A stretch of 64,000 bases of DNA, from contig JBDNJM010000075.1 in assembly GCA_041687755.1 (NCBI GenBank), positions 13,796 through 77,795 of the forward strand, written 5' to 3'. Shown one piece after another: positions 44,573-54,061 of the stretch; positions within the stretch are counted from its first letter, which is position 1, and every line of letters begins with the position of its first letter. The position numbers were made by a program, and so were the translations under genes. The notes under the pieces are model-generated. The model was given only the letters and a program-made list of their open reading frames with translations. It did no database searches and had not been told where the DNA came from. The DNA comes from JBDNJM01 sp041687755. GTDB taxonomy: Bacteria; Planctomycetota; UBA1135; GCA-002686595.

Positions 44573-46762
44573 ATGTCCTCGAGCAGCCCCGAACTCGATT
44601 CCGCACCGGCGCCGGCGGAGCAGCGCAGCTTCGTGCGCGCAGCGCGGCGTCGCGGCGTGCGCGGGAAGATCGCGCGGTTGCTCGAGCCCGAAGCCAACGC
44701 GCTCTTCCCCGCAACGCCGGAGGTCGTGCTGACCGACCGCATCGCCTTCGAGCAGGCCGCCGCAATGGCGACGCTGGGAGACGCCGGCAACCTCGAGCTG
44801 TCCTACCGACGGGTCGACGCGCTGGCCAGCGCTCTGGAGCGCCTGGGTCTCGGTCGCGCGAGCGACGTGCCGGATCCGTTCCGCCGCGTGTGGATCGAAA
44901 ACTTGGCGGGCAAGCGCAAGCAGGGCGTCGTGCTGCGCCGGCTCGAGGCCGAAATCGCGATCTTCTGCCCGCCCGGCGAGGACGCCTTCTGGGACTCGGG
45001 AGCAATTATGCGCGTGAGCTACCGAAGCTTTGATACAGCCGTCGACTACGAACTCAAGCTCGCGGACGCCGTGCGCTTGCCCGCTGCGCTCGTGCTGCAT
45101 CTGACGCGTCCCGAGGCGACCGGCTCGATCGGCCGCGACGACCGCCGATCGCCGGTTCAGCTAGAAGGCTTGATGCGATCCGAGGCGACGCCGGAGCATC
45201 CCGACTGGGCCCACTGGTCGCCCTGCGAGCTGCACGACGTCAGCATGGCCGGCTGCCGCGCTACGTGCCGCGTGCGCTACGAGCAGGGGGTGGAGATCGA
45301 TCTCGACCTGGCGCTGCCGGACGGGATCGAAGGCTCGGTGCGGCTGCGGGCAGAGGTCCGCTGGGTGCGCGAGGACCGCATGGGCGGTCACATGCACGGG
45401 CTTCAGATCTACGGCTCCCCGGCGGGCCAAGAGTTCCGCTATAGCGAGTACGTCGCCGACGTGACCGAAGCGAACTGGGAGGACAACGAGCATCCGGAGT
45501 CGGTCCCGAGCGCGACGCCTGAGGTCGAATTCGAGTCGCTGGAGGCTCCGAGGTTCCCAGGGGGGCCGGAGGAGCACGATCTCAGCCTCGGTGGCCCGTT
45601 CGCCATGCCTGTGGTGCCTGACGAAAGCACCGAGCGCGAGTCGTTCGCCCTCGAGCCGCTGGACGTCGAGGCGCAAGCGCCGGAGCCGGAGCGGCTGGTA
45701 CCCGAGGCCTGGGAGCAGGCGTCCGAGGCGAGTCGGGTCGATTCGTCGGAGGTGCGAATCCCTCTCGAGGAGGTCACCCCCGCCGAGGTGGGCTCGGGCG
45801 AAGATCCGTTCGCCGAAGCTCCGGAGGTCGAACTCCCGGTCGACGAATTTGAGGCCGACGAGTTCGATCTCTCCAGCTTCGAACCGAGCGAGTCGGTCGC
45901 GGAGTCGCCCGCGGCCGAGCTGGAGCCCGAAGCCGAACCGCGGCCGATTCCCGCGCCCTGGGCCGCGGAGGCCGAGATGCCGGCGACCCATGAAGCTGGA
46001 CCGGTTCCCGAGGAGGAGCTCGTGCGCCAGCGCGACTCTGAGCTCCGGGGGCTCGAGCAGGTCTCAATGGAGCTGGAGCGCACCGGGCGCGAGCTGTCCG
46101 GCGTGCTGCAGGCCTCTGCCCGAGAGCGTCAGATAAACACGGAGGAGCAGCGGAGGCTCCAGCGCGAGGCGGCCGAGGTCGACGAGCGCTGCTCCGAACT
46201 GGCCGGGCTAGTCGAGGACCTCGAGAGCCAGCTCGAGCGCGCCGAAGGAGTGTCGGGCGCGGCCTTGGACGAGCAACGCCAGGAGCACGAGGCCGTCCGC
46301 GCGGAGCTCCTGGAGCGTACGGCGCTGCTGGAGCAGCGCCTGCAGGGGCTCAAGCAGAACCACTCCCAGGAGCTGGAGTCGGTGCGCTCGGAACACGCCG
46401 GGCGCGCCGCGCGACTTGAGGAACGGCTGCGCTCGCAGCTCGCGATGCGGCGTCGACTGCTGTGCGGGTTCCGGCAGGCGCGCGAGGAGGCCCAGACCAT
46501 CGGGCAACGGCTGGAGCAGCGCGAGAAGGTCGCGGCAGCCGAGCGCGAGACCCTCATGCGCGCGACGTCGGAGCAGGCCGCTCGGCTGGCGGCTTCGATG
46601 GCCGACCTGGATCAACAGCGCGAGGCCCACGCTCGCCTCGACGGGGAGCGCGCCCTTCTGGCGCGTCAGGTCGAAGAGCTGAAGCTCGAAGTGCTGCACC
46701 ACAGTCGATGGAAGCGCAAGTGGAGCGGCATCGTCCGGCGCTTCACGGACCCCGGCGCCTGA
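44573..46762 (+). CDS. PilZ-domain protein with long acidic linker and coiled coil
   Basis: A 729-residue protein. Residues about 185-285 form a PilZ domain with both cyclic-di-GMP motifs: RDDRR (RxxxR, about 187-191) followed by DVSMAG (DxSxxG, about 221-226), then the beta strands ending EVRWVREDRMGGHMHGLQI. The region before it (1-180) may be a second, ligand-free PilZ-like (YcgR-N) domain. Residues 300-480 are an acidic, Pro/Glu-rich linker, and 490-715 a long coiled coil. It is the last gene of the pilus/secretion operon, 10 bp after the TPR gene, so it probably couples c-di-GMP to pilus activity, perhaps as an elongated cytoplasmic scaffold. Confidence 0.78.
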   Translation: MSSSSPELDSAPAPAEQRSFVRAARRRGVRGKIARLLEPEANALFPATPEVVLTDRIAFEQAAAMATLGDAGNLELSYRRVDALASALERLGLGRASDVPDPFRRVWIENLAGKRKQGVVLRRLEAEIAIFCPPGEDAFWDSGAIMRVSYRSFDTAVDYELKLADAVRLPAALVLHLTRPEATGSIGRDDRRSPVQLEGLMRSEATPEHPDWAHWSPCELHDVSMAGCRATCRVRYEQGVEIDLDLALPDGIEGSVRLRAEVRWVREDRMGGHMHGLQIYGSPAGQEFRYSEYVADVTEANWEDNEHPESVPSATPEVEFESLEAPRFPGGPEEHDLSLGGPFAMPVVPDESTERESFALEPLDVEAQAPEPERLVPEAWEQASEASRVDSSEVRIPLEEVTPAEVGSGEDPFAEAPEVELPVDEFEADEFDLSSFEPSESVAESPAAELEPEAEPRPIPAPWAAEAEMPATHEAGPVPEEELVRQRDSELRGLEQVSMELERTGRELSGVLQASARERQINTEEQRRLQREAAEVDERCSELAGLVEDLESQLERAEGVSGAALDEQRQEHEAVRAELLERTALLEQRLQGLKQNHSQELESVRSEHAGRAARLEERLRSQLAMRRRLLCGFRQAREEAQTIGQRLEQREKVAAAERETLMRATSEQAARLAASMADLDQQREAHARLDGERALLARQVEELKLEVLHHSRWKRKWSGIVRRFTDPGA

Positions 46763-46781
46763 GTCTCCGTCGGACGGCTCG

Positions 46782-47462
46782 TTAGCGACGCTCGAGGCAC
46801 TTCATTAAGGCCTCGGGCGTCGGTTCGTCCAGGATCTCGTACGGGACGCCCAGGGTGCGCTCGAGCTCGGCGGCCGTTGAAGCGCCCATGCACAGGAAGC
46901 GCGCACCGGTTGCGGCCAGGCCGAGCTGGACCGCACGCTGCACGCCGGACGGGCTGGCGAGCAGGAACGCCTCGCAGCGCGGCAGCGCGGAGGCGTCCGC
47001 GGCCGCCCGGGTGGTGTAGGCCAGCGCGCGCACGACGGTGAAGCCCGTGGCCTCGACGTCGTCGCCGGTCTCCTGGCTGCGATCGCCGTGGGGCCACAGG
47101 AGTCGGGCCCTGGCGGGGTAGCAGCCTGGGAGTGCGCGCGTGAGCTGGCGGGCGTCGCGCGGCGCACAGTGGGCGACTTCCAGCCCCGCCTCTCGCGCGC
47201 GCCGCGCGCTTGCGCGACCGACGACCGCCGTGGGGAGCCCGCGCCAGCGTTGGCGGTGCTCGAGCAGCGCCGGCAGCGCGCTGCTGCTGGTCAAGAGCAG
47301 ACCGTCCAGTGGCCCGTCGGGCCATGCGAAGCGACACGGGGCGGTCTCCACGAGCGGCCGGTCGATCACCTCCCAGCCCGCCCGAACTGCCGCGTCCCGC
47401 CAGCGCTCGCGCCCCTGGGAGGGGCCGGTCAGCAGGAGCGTTCCACGCTCGCCCGAGGTCAC
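46782..47462 (-). CDS. hemD: Uroporphyrinogen-III synthase
   Basis: A 226-residue two-lobed protein of the weakly conserved HemD family, which closes and inverts ring D of hydroxymethylbilane. Supporting pieces are LTGPSQGRERW at the N-terminus, GLLLTSSSALPALLEH, VVGRASARRAREAGLEV at the lobe joint and FLLASPSGVQRAV in the second lobe. It is the last gene of the haem operon, with its start overlapping the hemC stop by 4 bp. Sequence identity in this family is low, so context contributes strongly. Confidence 0.85.
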   Translation of the reverse strand: MTSGERGTLLLTGPSQGRERWRDAAVRAGWEVIDRPLVETAPCRFAWPDGPLDGLLLTSSSALPALLEHRQRWRGLPTAVVGRASARRAREAGLEVAHCAPRDARQLTRALPGCYPARARLLWPHGDRSQETGDDVEATGFTVVRALAYTTRAAADASALPRCEAFLLASPSGVQRAVQLGLAATGARFLCMGASTAAELERTLGVPYEILDEPTPEALMKCLERR

Positions 47463-48421
47463 GAGCGCGCCGCCTCGATCAACGCAGCCGCGCCTTCGGA
47501 CAGCAGCTGCTCCCCAAGCGCCCGCCCGAGCGTCTCCGCGGAGTCGCGCGGGCCGCTGACCTGGCCCTCGATGGAAGTCTGCCCGTCCACGCTGAGCACG
47601 CGGCCCGTGAGCGCGATCACGTTCTCGACGGCGCGCGCGCGGGCCCCCACGGGCACGTTGCAGCCGCCGCGCAGCGTGCGCAGGAACGAGCGCTCGGCCA
47701 GGGCCTCGTGCCAGGCCTCCATGTCTCGAATCGCCTGCACCCGCTCGTGGCTGTCCCAGTCGCCGCGCTTGCAGACCAGGCCGACGATGCCTTGGCCCAC
47801 GGCGGGCAGGAAGCGATCGACCGGCAGCACCTCGGAGATGGCCGCGTCGAGCCCCAGCCGCTCGAGGCCCGCGCGCGCCAGCACCATCGCCTCGGCGTGA
47901 CCTTCCTCTAGCTTGCGCAGCCGCGTGTCGACGTTGCCGCGCATCTCGACGAACGCGAGGTCGGGCCGCACCGCCAGCAGCATGGCCCTGCGCCGCAGGC
48001 TACCGGTCGCGACCCGCGCGCCTTCGGGCAGCTGGTCGAGCGTCTCACCGCCGCGGCTGATCAGCACGTCCTCGACGGGCCCGCGCGCCAGCACGCCGGA
48101 CAGCATCACCTCGTCCTGCAGCTCGGTGACCATGTCCTTCGCGCTGTGCACGGCGCAGCGCGCGCGGCCGTCGACCACGGCCCGATCGACCTCCACCGTG
48201 AAGATGCCAATGCGGCCGAAGCGCGATAGCGCGCTCTCCTGGTCCGCGTCGCCCTTCGACGTGATGTGCAGCGGCTCGGGAGCGAGGTCGCTCCACGCGG
48301 CGCTGAGCATTCTCGCGGTGGTGTTCGCCTGCCACAGGGCGAGCGGGCTCGAGCGGGTCGCCAGGGCGAACGGGGTCTTGGGCTTGCTCACGTTGCGTTG
48401 AAATCGCGCCGGATCGCTCAC
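47459..48421 (-). CDS. hemC: Hydroxymethylbilane synthase (porphobilinogen deaminase)
   Basis: A 320-residue enzyme that polymerises four porphobilinogen units. Core motifs are present: LATRSSPLALWQA, SKGDADQESALSRFGRIGIF (family Lys-Gly-Asp with the catalytic Asp region), CAVHSAKDMVTEL, GSLRRRAMLL, RGNVDTRL, and the dipyrromethane-cofactor cysteine in RGGCNVPVG (Cys254). Length is typical. It overlaps hemA and hemD by 4 bp on each side, so the three are translationally coupled. Confidence 0.95.
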   Translation of the reverse strand: MSDPARFQRNVSKPKTPFALATRSSPLALWQANTTARMLSAAWSDLAPEPLHITSKGDADQESALSRFGRIGIFTVEVDRAVVDGRARCAVHSAKDMVTELQDEVMLSGVLARGPVEDVLISRGGETLDQLPEGARVATGSLRRRAMLLAVRPDLAFVEMRGNVDTRLRKLEEGHAEAMVLARAGLERLGLDAAISEVLPVDRFLPAVGQGIVGLVCKRGDWDSHERVQAIRDMEAWHEALAERSFLRTLRGGCNVPVGARARAVENVIALTGRVLSVDGQTSIEGQVSGPRDSAETLGRALGEQLLSEGAAALIEAARS

Positions 48422-49689
48422 AGGCGATCGAGGAAGCGCCGGTAGGCGCTCTCGAGGTCTTCCGGCGAGCGTCGCCGCCGAATCGTGTCCTTGAAGGACT
48501 GGAAGGCCTGGTCGAGCAGGCGGCGGGTCAGCTCGTGGGCGAGCTGGATTTGTTCGGGTGCGGAGTCGGCACCGGCGAGGTCGTCGAGCACCTTCTCGCG
48601 GACCGCGTCAAAGCGCTCGCGCATCTCGCTGACGACCGGGGCGGCTGCGGCGAATTCGCGCTGGCTGAGGTACTTGTGCACCTCGGAGACCAAAATGCTC
48701 GAGGTCTCCTCGCTGCTGTCCGCCCGTAGATCTCGGTTCTGCTCGACGACCTTGGCGAGGTCGTCCAGGTCGTAGTAGAGCACCGGCTCGAAGCGCGCGA
48801 TCGACGGATCGATGGCGCGTGGCACGGAGAGGTCGATCGCGAGCACGGGACGGTCGCGGCGGTGCAGGCGGGCCTGGCGCACGATGTCTGACGTGACGAT
48901 GTGGCGGCCCGCGTCCACGCAGGCGACGACCAAGTCGGAGCGCTCGAGCTGCGCCGCCAGCTCGTCGAAGCCGCAGGCGAGGCCGCCGAACTCTTCGGCC
49001 GCGGCGTTGGCGTTCTCGAGCGTGCGGTTCGCAAACACGAGTTGTCCGATGCCGCGCGACTTGAGGTGCTTGGCGACGAGCAGGCCGGTCTCTCCGGTTC
49101 CGACGATCAGCGCCTGCAGCTTCTCGAAGCCGTTGAACACGTGGCCGGCGAGGTCCACGCCGACCTTCGCGACGCTGAGCGAGCCTTGCCCGAGTTTGGT
49201 CTCGGTGCGCACGCGCTTGCCGACGCGGATCGCCTGGGTCAGCAGCGGGCGCAGTTCGCGTCCGACGGCGCCGCACTCCTCGCCTGCGGCGAGGGCGACC
49301 TTGAGCTGCGAGAGGATCTGCGACTCGCCGAGGACTAGGCTGTCGAGCCCGGAGGCGACGCGGTACACGTGGCACAGGGCCTCGACGCCGCGGTAGGTGT
49401 ACAGCTCGTCCTCGGCGGCGTGGCTGAACAGCCGCTCGCGCAGGGCCAGGACTCGCCCGACGTCCACGCGACCCCAGACGAGCAATTCGGTCCGGTTGCA
49501 GGTGGACAGGATCCAGGCTTCGTCGACGCCCTCGACGCCGAGGGCGGACTCCAGCCGGGCTGGGAGCTCCACCGGCGCGACGCTGCAGCGCTCGCGGACC
49601 TCCACCGGGGCCGTGCGGTGCGACAGCCCGATCAGCAGCGGGCCGCCGCGCCGACCGTCCTGCTCGAGTTCGGTGCTCAGCTCGTCCAA
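48418..49689 (-). CDS. hemA: Glutamyl-tRNA reductase
   Basis: A 423-residue enzyme that reduces glutamyl-tRNA to glutamate-1-semialdehyde, the first step of the C5 pathway. It shows GLSHRTAPVEVRE near the N-terminus, the catalytic cysteine in LSTCNRTELL (Cys64), LGESQILSQLK, the NADPH-binding VGTGETGLLVAKHL and the C-terminal dimer helix. The only in-frame start near the conserved N-terminus is a TTG at 49689, overlapping the end of the upstream CcsA-like gene; upstream of it the frame lacks conserved sequence. TTG is weak, so coupling to the upstream gene probably matters. Confidence 0.93.
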   Translation of the reverse strand: MDELSTELEQDGRRGGPLLIGLSHRTAPVEVRERCSVAPVELPARLESALGVEGVDEAWILSTCNRTELLVWGRVDVGRVLALRERLFSHAAEDELYTYRGVEALCHVYRVASGLDSLVLGESQILSQLKVALAAGEECGAVGRELRPLLTQAIRVGKRVRTETKLGQGSLSVAKVGVDLAGHVFNGFEKLQALIVGTGETGLLVAKHLKSRGIGQLVFANRTLENANAAAEEFGGLACGFDELAAQLERSDLVVACVDAGRHIVTSDIVRQARLHRRDRPVLAIDLSVPRAIDPSIARFEPVLYYDLDDLAKVVEQNRDLRADSSEETSSILVSEVHKYLSQREFAAAAPVVSEMRERFDAVREKVLDDLAGADSAPEQIQLAHELTRRLLDQAFQSFKDTIRRRRSPEDLESAYRRFLDRL

Positions 49690-50507
49690 TGGAACCCCCC
49701 CGGCACCAGCGAGTAGCCGAGGCTGACGAGCAGCAGGACCATGCCGCCCACGGCGCCGGTCGCGGAGCGCTTGGCGGTGAGGCCGGGGATCGCGCGGCTG
49801 AATGCAACGAAGCCGAAGTGCAGCATCAGCCCGAGCAGCACGATCACCAGTGGGTCGGAGTACGTGAAGCCCTCGACCCGGGCGCTGTGGGCCCACCAGA
49901 TGCCACCGTTGATGCCGACGGCGAGGAAGCAGAACGCGATCAGCGCCGCGCGGCGCATGCGACGCGCGAGCTCGCCTAGGGAGGGGAGCCCGTCCAGCCA
50001 GCGGCCGAACTTGCGTCGCCGCATGTGCCGGAAGAGCAGCAGGTACAGCACGCCGTGCACGCCGGACAGGATCAAGGCGGAGCTGGCGACGAGGATCGAG
50101 GCGACGTGCAGTAGGTAGAAAGCGCCGGGCCGATCGCTGGGCGAGCCGGCCTCGAGCGGCGCGAAGCCAGAGGACAGCAGCTGCAGCCCGAAGACCGTGC
50201 CGAACACGATCATGCCCGTGCCGCCGGTCGCATCTTCATCATCGGAGCGGTTGCCGAGGCTCACGTCCATGAGGGCGACGGTCAGGCTGAGCGCGCACAG
50301 GGAGACGAACCCGCCGAGGCCCGGAACGCCGCCGGCTTCCAGGAAGCGGGCCGCGAGCAGCCCGATTTGGGCGAGGAGGGCGACGACCAGCAGGGCGCGC
50401 TCCGTGCTTCTATAGCGCAGCGACCCCGCGCTCGCGAAATCTGCGACGTGCAGAAGCGCGAGCCCCAGGTACAGGCAGGGGGAGAGGACGGTGAGGAGCT
50501 GGATCAC
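49677..50507 (-). CDS. CcsA/HemX-type cytochrome c assembly protein
   Basis: A 276-residue integral membrane protein with about eight hydrophobic helices. The conserved haem-handling segment is present: FYLLHVASILVASSALILSG (a His in the helix) and, later, GINGGIWWAHSARV, a version of the WWD-like tryptophan motif of CcsA/CcmC proteins, followed by a His in LMLHFGFVAF. Such proteins move haem for cytochrome c maturation; those encoded next to hemA are often called HemX and may also affect glutamyl-tRNA reductase level. Its 3' end overlaps the hemA start by 13 bp. Confidence 0.82.
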   Translation of the reverse strand: MIQLLTVLSPCLYLGLALLHVADFASAGSLRYRSTERALLVVALLAQIGLLAARFLEAGGVPGLGGFVSLCALSLTVALMDVSLGNRSDDEDATGGTGMIVFGTVFGLQLLSSGFAPLEAGSPSDRPGAFYLLHVASILVASSALILSGVHGVLYLLLFRHMRRRKFGRWLDGLPSLGELARRMRRAALIAFCFLAVGINGGIWWAHSARVEGFTYSDPLVIVLLGLMLHFGFVAFSRAIPGLTAKRSATGAVGGMVLLLVSLGYSLVPGGFHWTS

Positions 50508-50542
50508 GGCTATAGGCTCTATGGGGCTCGCGCGGCCGAGAT

Positions 50543-51973
50543 TCAGCCGGCCGCCGTCAGCGCGACCGCACGACGGCCTGCTGCACGGCCCCGAACCAGA
50601 ACATCGTCCACGGAGACGCCCCCAGCATAGCCGCCGGCGAGGATCAGTCCCGGGGCCGCGGATGCGAGGGATCCTTCCAGGTCCGCCATGCGGTCCGCGT
50701 GCCCCGGCGCGGCCTGGGGGATCGCCTGGGGCCAGTGGACGACCCGCTCGACTGCGGGGGTGCTGAGCGTCGCGTCCGGGCGACCGGCGAGGAGGACCTT
50801 GAGGTCCTCGAGGCTGCGCCGGACGCTCTCCTCGTCCGGCGGTTCCTGAGCTCCGGCGTCCGCCCGAAAGACCGTGACGGTCGCTCCGCCGGCGGGGGCC
50901 CGGTCGGGGAACAGGTTGGAGGCGAAGATCGCGCCGAGGCAGCCCGGTGCGTCCGGTCCTGCGGCGGTCGGCGGAACGAGGAACCCGAAGCCCTCGGGCA
51001 GTCGCGGGGCCGTTGTCGCCCGCCAGCCGAGGTGCACCTGGGTCACGCCGCGGCGCGGCACGGCGTCGAGCGTCGCGGCCGGCGCGTCCAGCCCGACACC
51101 GCGTAGGAGCGTGGTCGCCGCCTGGACCGGAACGGCGAGCACGACGGCGCCCGCATCGATCGACTCCCCGCCCTCGAGGACGACGCGCCAGCCCTCGCCG
51201 GCGCGCTCTAGGCGCTCGACGCGCGTCGAGGTGCGCAACGCCTCACCCAGGGCCCGCTGGAACCCGTCCACCAGGGTCTGGAACCCGCCCCGGAAGCCCA
51301 GCAGCGCGCCGCCTTCCGCCGCCGGCCCGGGCAGGGCCTCGGCCGACTCGCGCTCCGCCTTCAGCGCGCCCATGCCGCGCAGGATCCCGCCGTGTCGCTC
51401 CAGCATCGACCACAGGCGCGGGAAGGCGCTGCGGCACCCGAGGCCCTCGGGCTCGCCGGCGTACACCCCGCGCACGAAGGCGCCTGCGATGCGCTGGGTC
51501 ACTTCGGGTCCGAAGCGCTCGGTCAAGACGTCGGCCAACGAGGGCTCCGGTCCCTGCGGCGCGCGCCACTTGCGGAAGCGCTCGGTCAGGAAGCGCAACT
51601 TCGAGCGCGCCGACAGCAGCGGCGTCTTGAGCAGCGCAGGCGGCGTCGTCGGCAGCGGCTCGAGCCGCCCGCCGTGCCAGAGGTAGCGCGTCGTGGCCTG
51701 GGCGCTGGACGTCGCCAGGTCCTCGAGCAGCCCCAGCTCTGCTGCGGCCTGGCGCACGCCGGCCGCACTCGCCGGCACCGTGTTCGGACCGTACTCGAAT
51801 CGGAACGTATCGCCCTCGACCTCGAGCGTCTCGGTGCGCACGATCCCGCCCGGTCGCGGGCCGGCTTCCAGCACCACCACCGACCTTCCAGCGGCCTGCA
51901 GCTCGAGCGCGGCCGCCAGCCCGGCGAGCCCCGCGCCGATGATGACGGTTCGTTGGTTAGGGCGCGCGTTCAC
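50543..51973 (-). CDS. hemG: Protoporphyrinogen oxidase (HemG/HemY type)
   Basis: A 476-residue FAD-dependent oxidase. The dinucleotide-binding motif is at the very start, VIIGAGLAGLAAALELQAAG (residues 10-29), followed by VLEAGPRPGGIVRTE and the conserved YGPNTV. The C-terminal FAD motif ILAGGYAGGVSVDDVLVRG is also present. It oxidises protoporphyrinogen IX (or coproporphyrinogen III in the coproporphyrin branch, which the sequence alone cannot separate). It heads the five-gene haem operon hemG-ccsA-hemA-hemC-hemD. Symbol hemY is also used for this oxygen-dependent type. Confidence 0.9.
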   Translation of the reverse strand: MNARPNQRTVIIGAGLAGLAAALELQAAGRSVVVLEAGPRPGGIVRTETLEVEGDTFRFEYGPNTVPASAAGVRQAAAELGLLEDLATSSAQATTRYLWHGGRLEPLPTTPPALLKTPLLSARSKLRFLTERFRKWRAPQGPEPSLADVLTERFGPEVTQRIAGAFVRGVYAGEPEGLGCRSAFPRLWSMLERHGGILRGMGALKAERESAEALPGPAAEGGALLGFRGGFQTLVDGFQRALGEALRTSTRVERLERAGEGWRVVLEGGESIDAGAVVLAVPVQAATTLLRGVGLDAPAATLDAVPRRGVTQVHLGWRATTAPRLPEGFGFLVPPTAAGPDAPGCLGAIFASNLFPDRAPAGGATVTVFRADAGAQEPPDEESVRRSLEDLKVLLAGRPDATLSTPAVERVVHWPQAIPQAAPGHADRMADLEGSLASAAPGLILAGGYAGGVSVDDVLVRGRAAGRRAVALTAAG

Positions 51974-52228
51974 GCCTCGAATTGGACTCGCCCCGCGGCT
52001 CCGCGCCTAGCGGCAGCCCGGTCGAGACCGCCGGAATCGGTACGCCTCGCCCGGTTTTCCTAATAGGCGGGGCCCAGGCAATGGCTTACCCGGGCGCAGC
52101 GAGTCTGAGCGTGGCTCAGTCCACTGCAGGGCGCGGCAGCCCGCGACCCGCCCGCCGTACCTCGGAAAGCCCGCTAGACTTGATCCAAGACGCCCGTACC
52201 CAGGTGCCTTCTCTCCCCCCTGACGACC

Positions 52229-53803
52229 ATGCTGCAGCTCCACCGAATTTCCGGCTCCCTGGCCCGCGCCGCCCGCCCGCTGCTGTTCGCGGCCTTGGCC
52301 CTCGTCCTGCTCGTCCCGCGCGCGGCCGCGACCTGGTCGATCATCGTCGTCGACCGCATCACGGGCGAGGTCGTGATCTCGTCCGCCACCTGCCTGGCCA
52401 ACTTCAACCTGCGCAAGAACCTCGCGGTCGTCGTTGTCGGCAAAGGCGCCGGTGCAGCCCAATCGGCTATCGACCTGAGCGGCGTGAACCGGCTCAAGAT
52501 CTTCGAGGGCCTGATCGCTGGCGACAGCCCCCAGGAGATCCTCGACCTTCTGGCGCAGACCGACAACGGCCACCAGAGCAAGCAGTACGGCATCGTCAGC
52601 ACCGACCCTGCCCAGGCTCCGATCACCTTCACCGGCAACCAGGCCGGCCTGGCCGCGACGGGCGTCACCGGGACCTTCGGCGCGAACGACCGCTACACCT
52701 ACGCGATCCAGGGCAACGTCCTGACCGGCAACGCGGTCGTGTTCGCGGCCGAGTCCGCGCTGCTCGGCACCGCCGGCGACCTAGGCCAGAAGACGCTCGC
52801 CGCGATGGAGGCCGCGCGCGCCCTCGGCGGCGACGGCCGCTGCTCGTGCTCCGCGCAGAACCCGACGGCCTGCGGAACGACGCCGCCCGAGCCGTTCAAG
52901 TCGGCCCACACCGGCTTCCTCGTGATCAGCCGCCTTGGCGATACCGACGGCGTCTGCACCCAGGGCGGCGGCTGCGCCAACGGCGACTACTTCTTCGAGC
53001 GCAACGCCCAGTCCCAGGTCTCGTCGCTCGACCCCGTGTTCCAGCTGCAGGACGCCTACGACGTGTGGCGCGCGGGCCGCATCGGGTTCGCCGATCAGCT
53101 GCTGTCCGAGGTCGCGTTGCCCGCGGACGCGCTGCCCGCCGACGGGCTTTCAAGCACGCTTGTCACGGTGCGCCTCGTGGACATCGACGGGACGCCGCTC
53201 ACCGCCGGCGGCGCCACGCTCGCCGTGACGGGGCCTGATGGAGCGGCGCTGCTCGGCACGGTCGGCCCGCTCGCCGACCTCGGCGACGGCTCCTACACCT
53301 TCGCCTACACGGCCCCGGTCCTGGCCACAGTCCCCGCCATCGAACGCTTCCAAATCGAAGTCACCGACGGCGCCGACCCGATCCTGCTGGCGCCCTTCCC
53401 CGAACTGCGCCTCGACGCCGCCGCCGGCCTGCACTCCGCGAAGGACGAAGTGTCCGCGGCCGCCGGCGCCCAGGTCGCCCTGACCGCGTTCGGCCAGACC
53501 CTCGAGAACTACTGGATCTTCGCCAGCGCCTCGGGCACGGCCCCCGGCCTCGTGCTGCCGGCCGGCAACCTGCCCCTGAACCTCGACTCGGTCCTGATCC
53601 TGACCGCGACGTCCCCGAACCAGCCGCCGCTGTTCGGCACCCTTGGCCTGATCGCCCCGAACGGCCAGGCCAAGGCCCTGATCGACCTGCAGCCGGGCGT
53701 CCTCGACGTGCTGGTCGGCGGCCGCCTCGACTTCGCGGCCTGGCGCTTCACCGCGGGCGGGATCGTGACCGAGGGACCGGTGGGCTTCGACGTGTTGCCC
53801 TGA
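52229..53803 (+). CDS. Secreted DUF1028 (Ntn-hydrolase-like) family protein
   Basis: A 524-residue protein with a signal peptide (PLLFAALALVLLVPRAAA). The DUF1028 domain starts directly at the mature end (TWSIIVVDRITGEVVISSAT) and runs to about residue 285, with GVTGTFGANDRYTYAIQGN and RCSCSAQNPTACG. DUF1028 proteins are thought to be Ntn-fold hydrolases, often annotated as putative peptidases of unknown substrate. The rest is beta-rich: an Ig-like domain around 305-385 (VRLVDIDGTPLTAGGATLAV) and a C-terminal domain of a type common in secreted planctomycete proteins. It is divergent from the haem operon with a 255-bp spacer. Confidence 0.75.
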   Translation: MLQLHRISGSLARAARPLLFAALALVLLVPRAAATWSIIVVDRITGEVVISSATCLANFNLRKNLAVVVVGKGAGAAQSAIDLSGVNRLKIFEGLIAGDSPQEILDLLAQTDNGHQSKQYGIVSTDPAQAPITFTGNQAGLAATGVTGTFGANDRYTYAIQGNVLTGNAVVFAAESALLGTAGDLGQKTLAAMEAARALGGDGRCSCSAQNPTACGTTPPEPFKSAHTGFLVISRLGDTDGVCTQGGGCANGDYFFERNAQSQVSSLDPVFQLQDAYDVWRAGRIGFADQLLSEVALPADALPADGLSSTLVTVRLVDIDGTPLTAGGATLAVTGPDGAALLGTVGPLADLGDGSYTFAYTAPVLATVPAIERFQIEVTDGADPILLAPFPELRLDAAAGLHSAKDEVSAAAGAQVALTAFGQTLENYWIFASASGTAPGLVLPAGNLPLNLDSVLILTATSPNQPPLFGTLGLIAPNGQAKALIDLQPGVLDVLVGGRLDFAAWRFTAGGIVTEGPVGFDVLP

Positions 53804-54061
53804 GGGTGCGTTCCCGGGGGCCCTAGGGGCCGGCGCGCCGGCGAGCCGCCTGGGCTCAGGCTGCTCCGGAGTCTTCCTTGCGGGCGGCCAATAGGGTTCC
53901 CGGTTGGCCCCTCGACTCGTGCGGCCCGGCGGTCCACAAGCCTGGGCCGGGGCGCGCCCCGGCCGGCCTGTACCGGCCCGGATCGCGATGTGTTCCCCGT
54001 TTCCCTAGCGACCCGCCGTGGCCCGATTGCGTCCCGGGCCCGGAGCGCTTCCAATCTGCCC

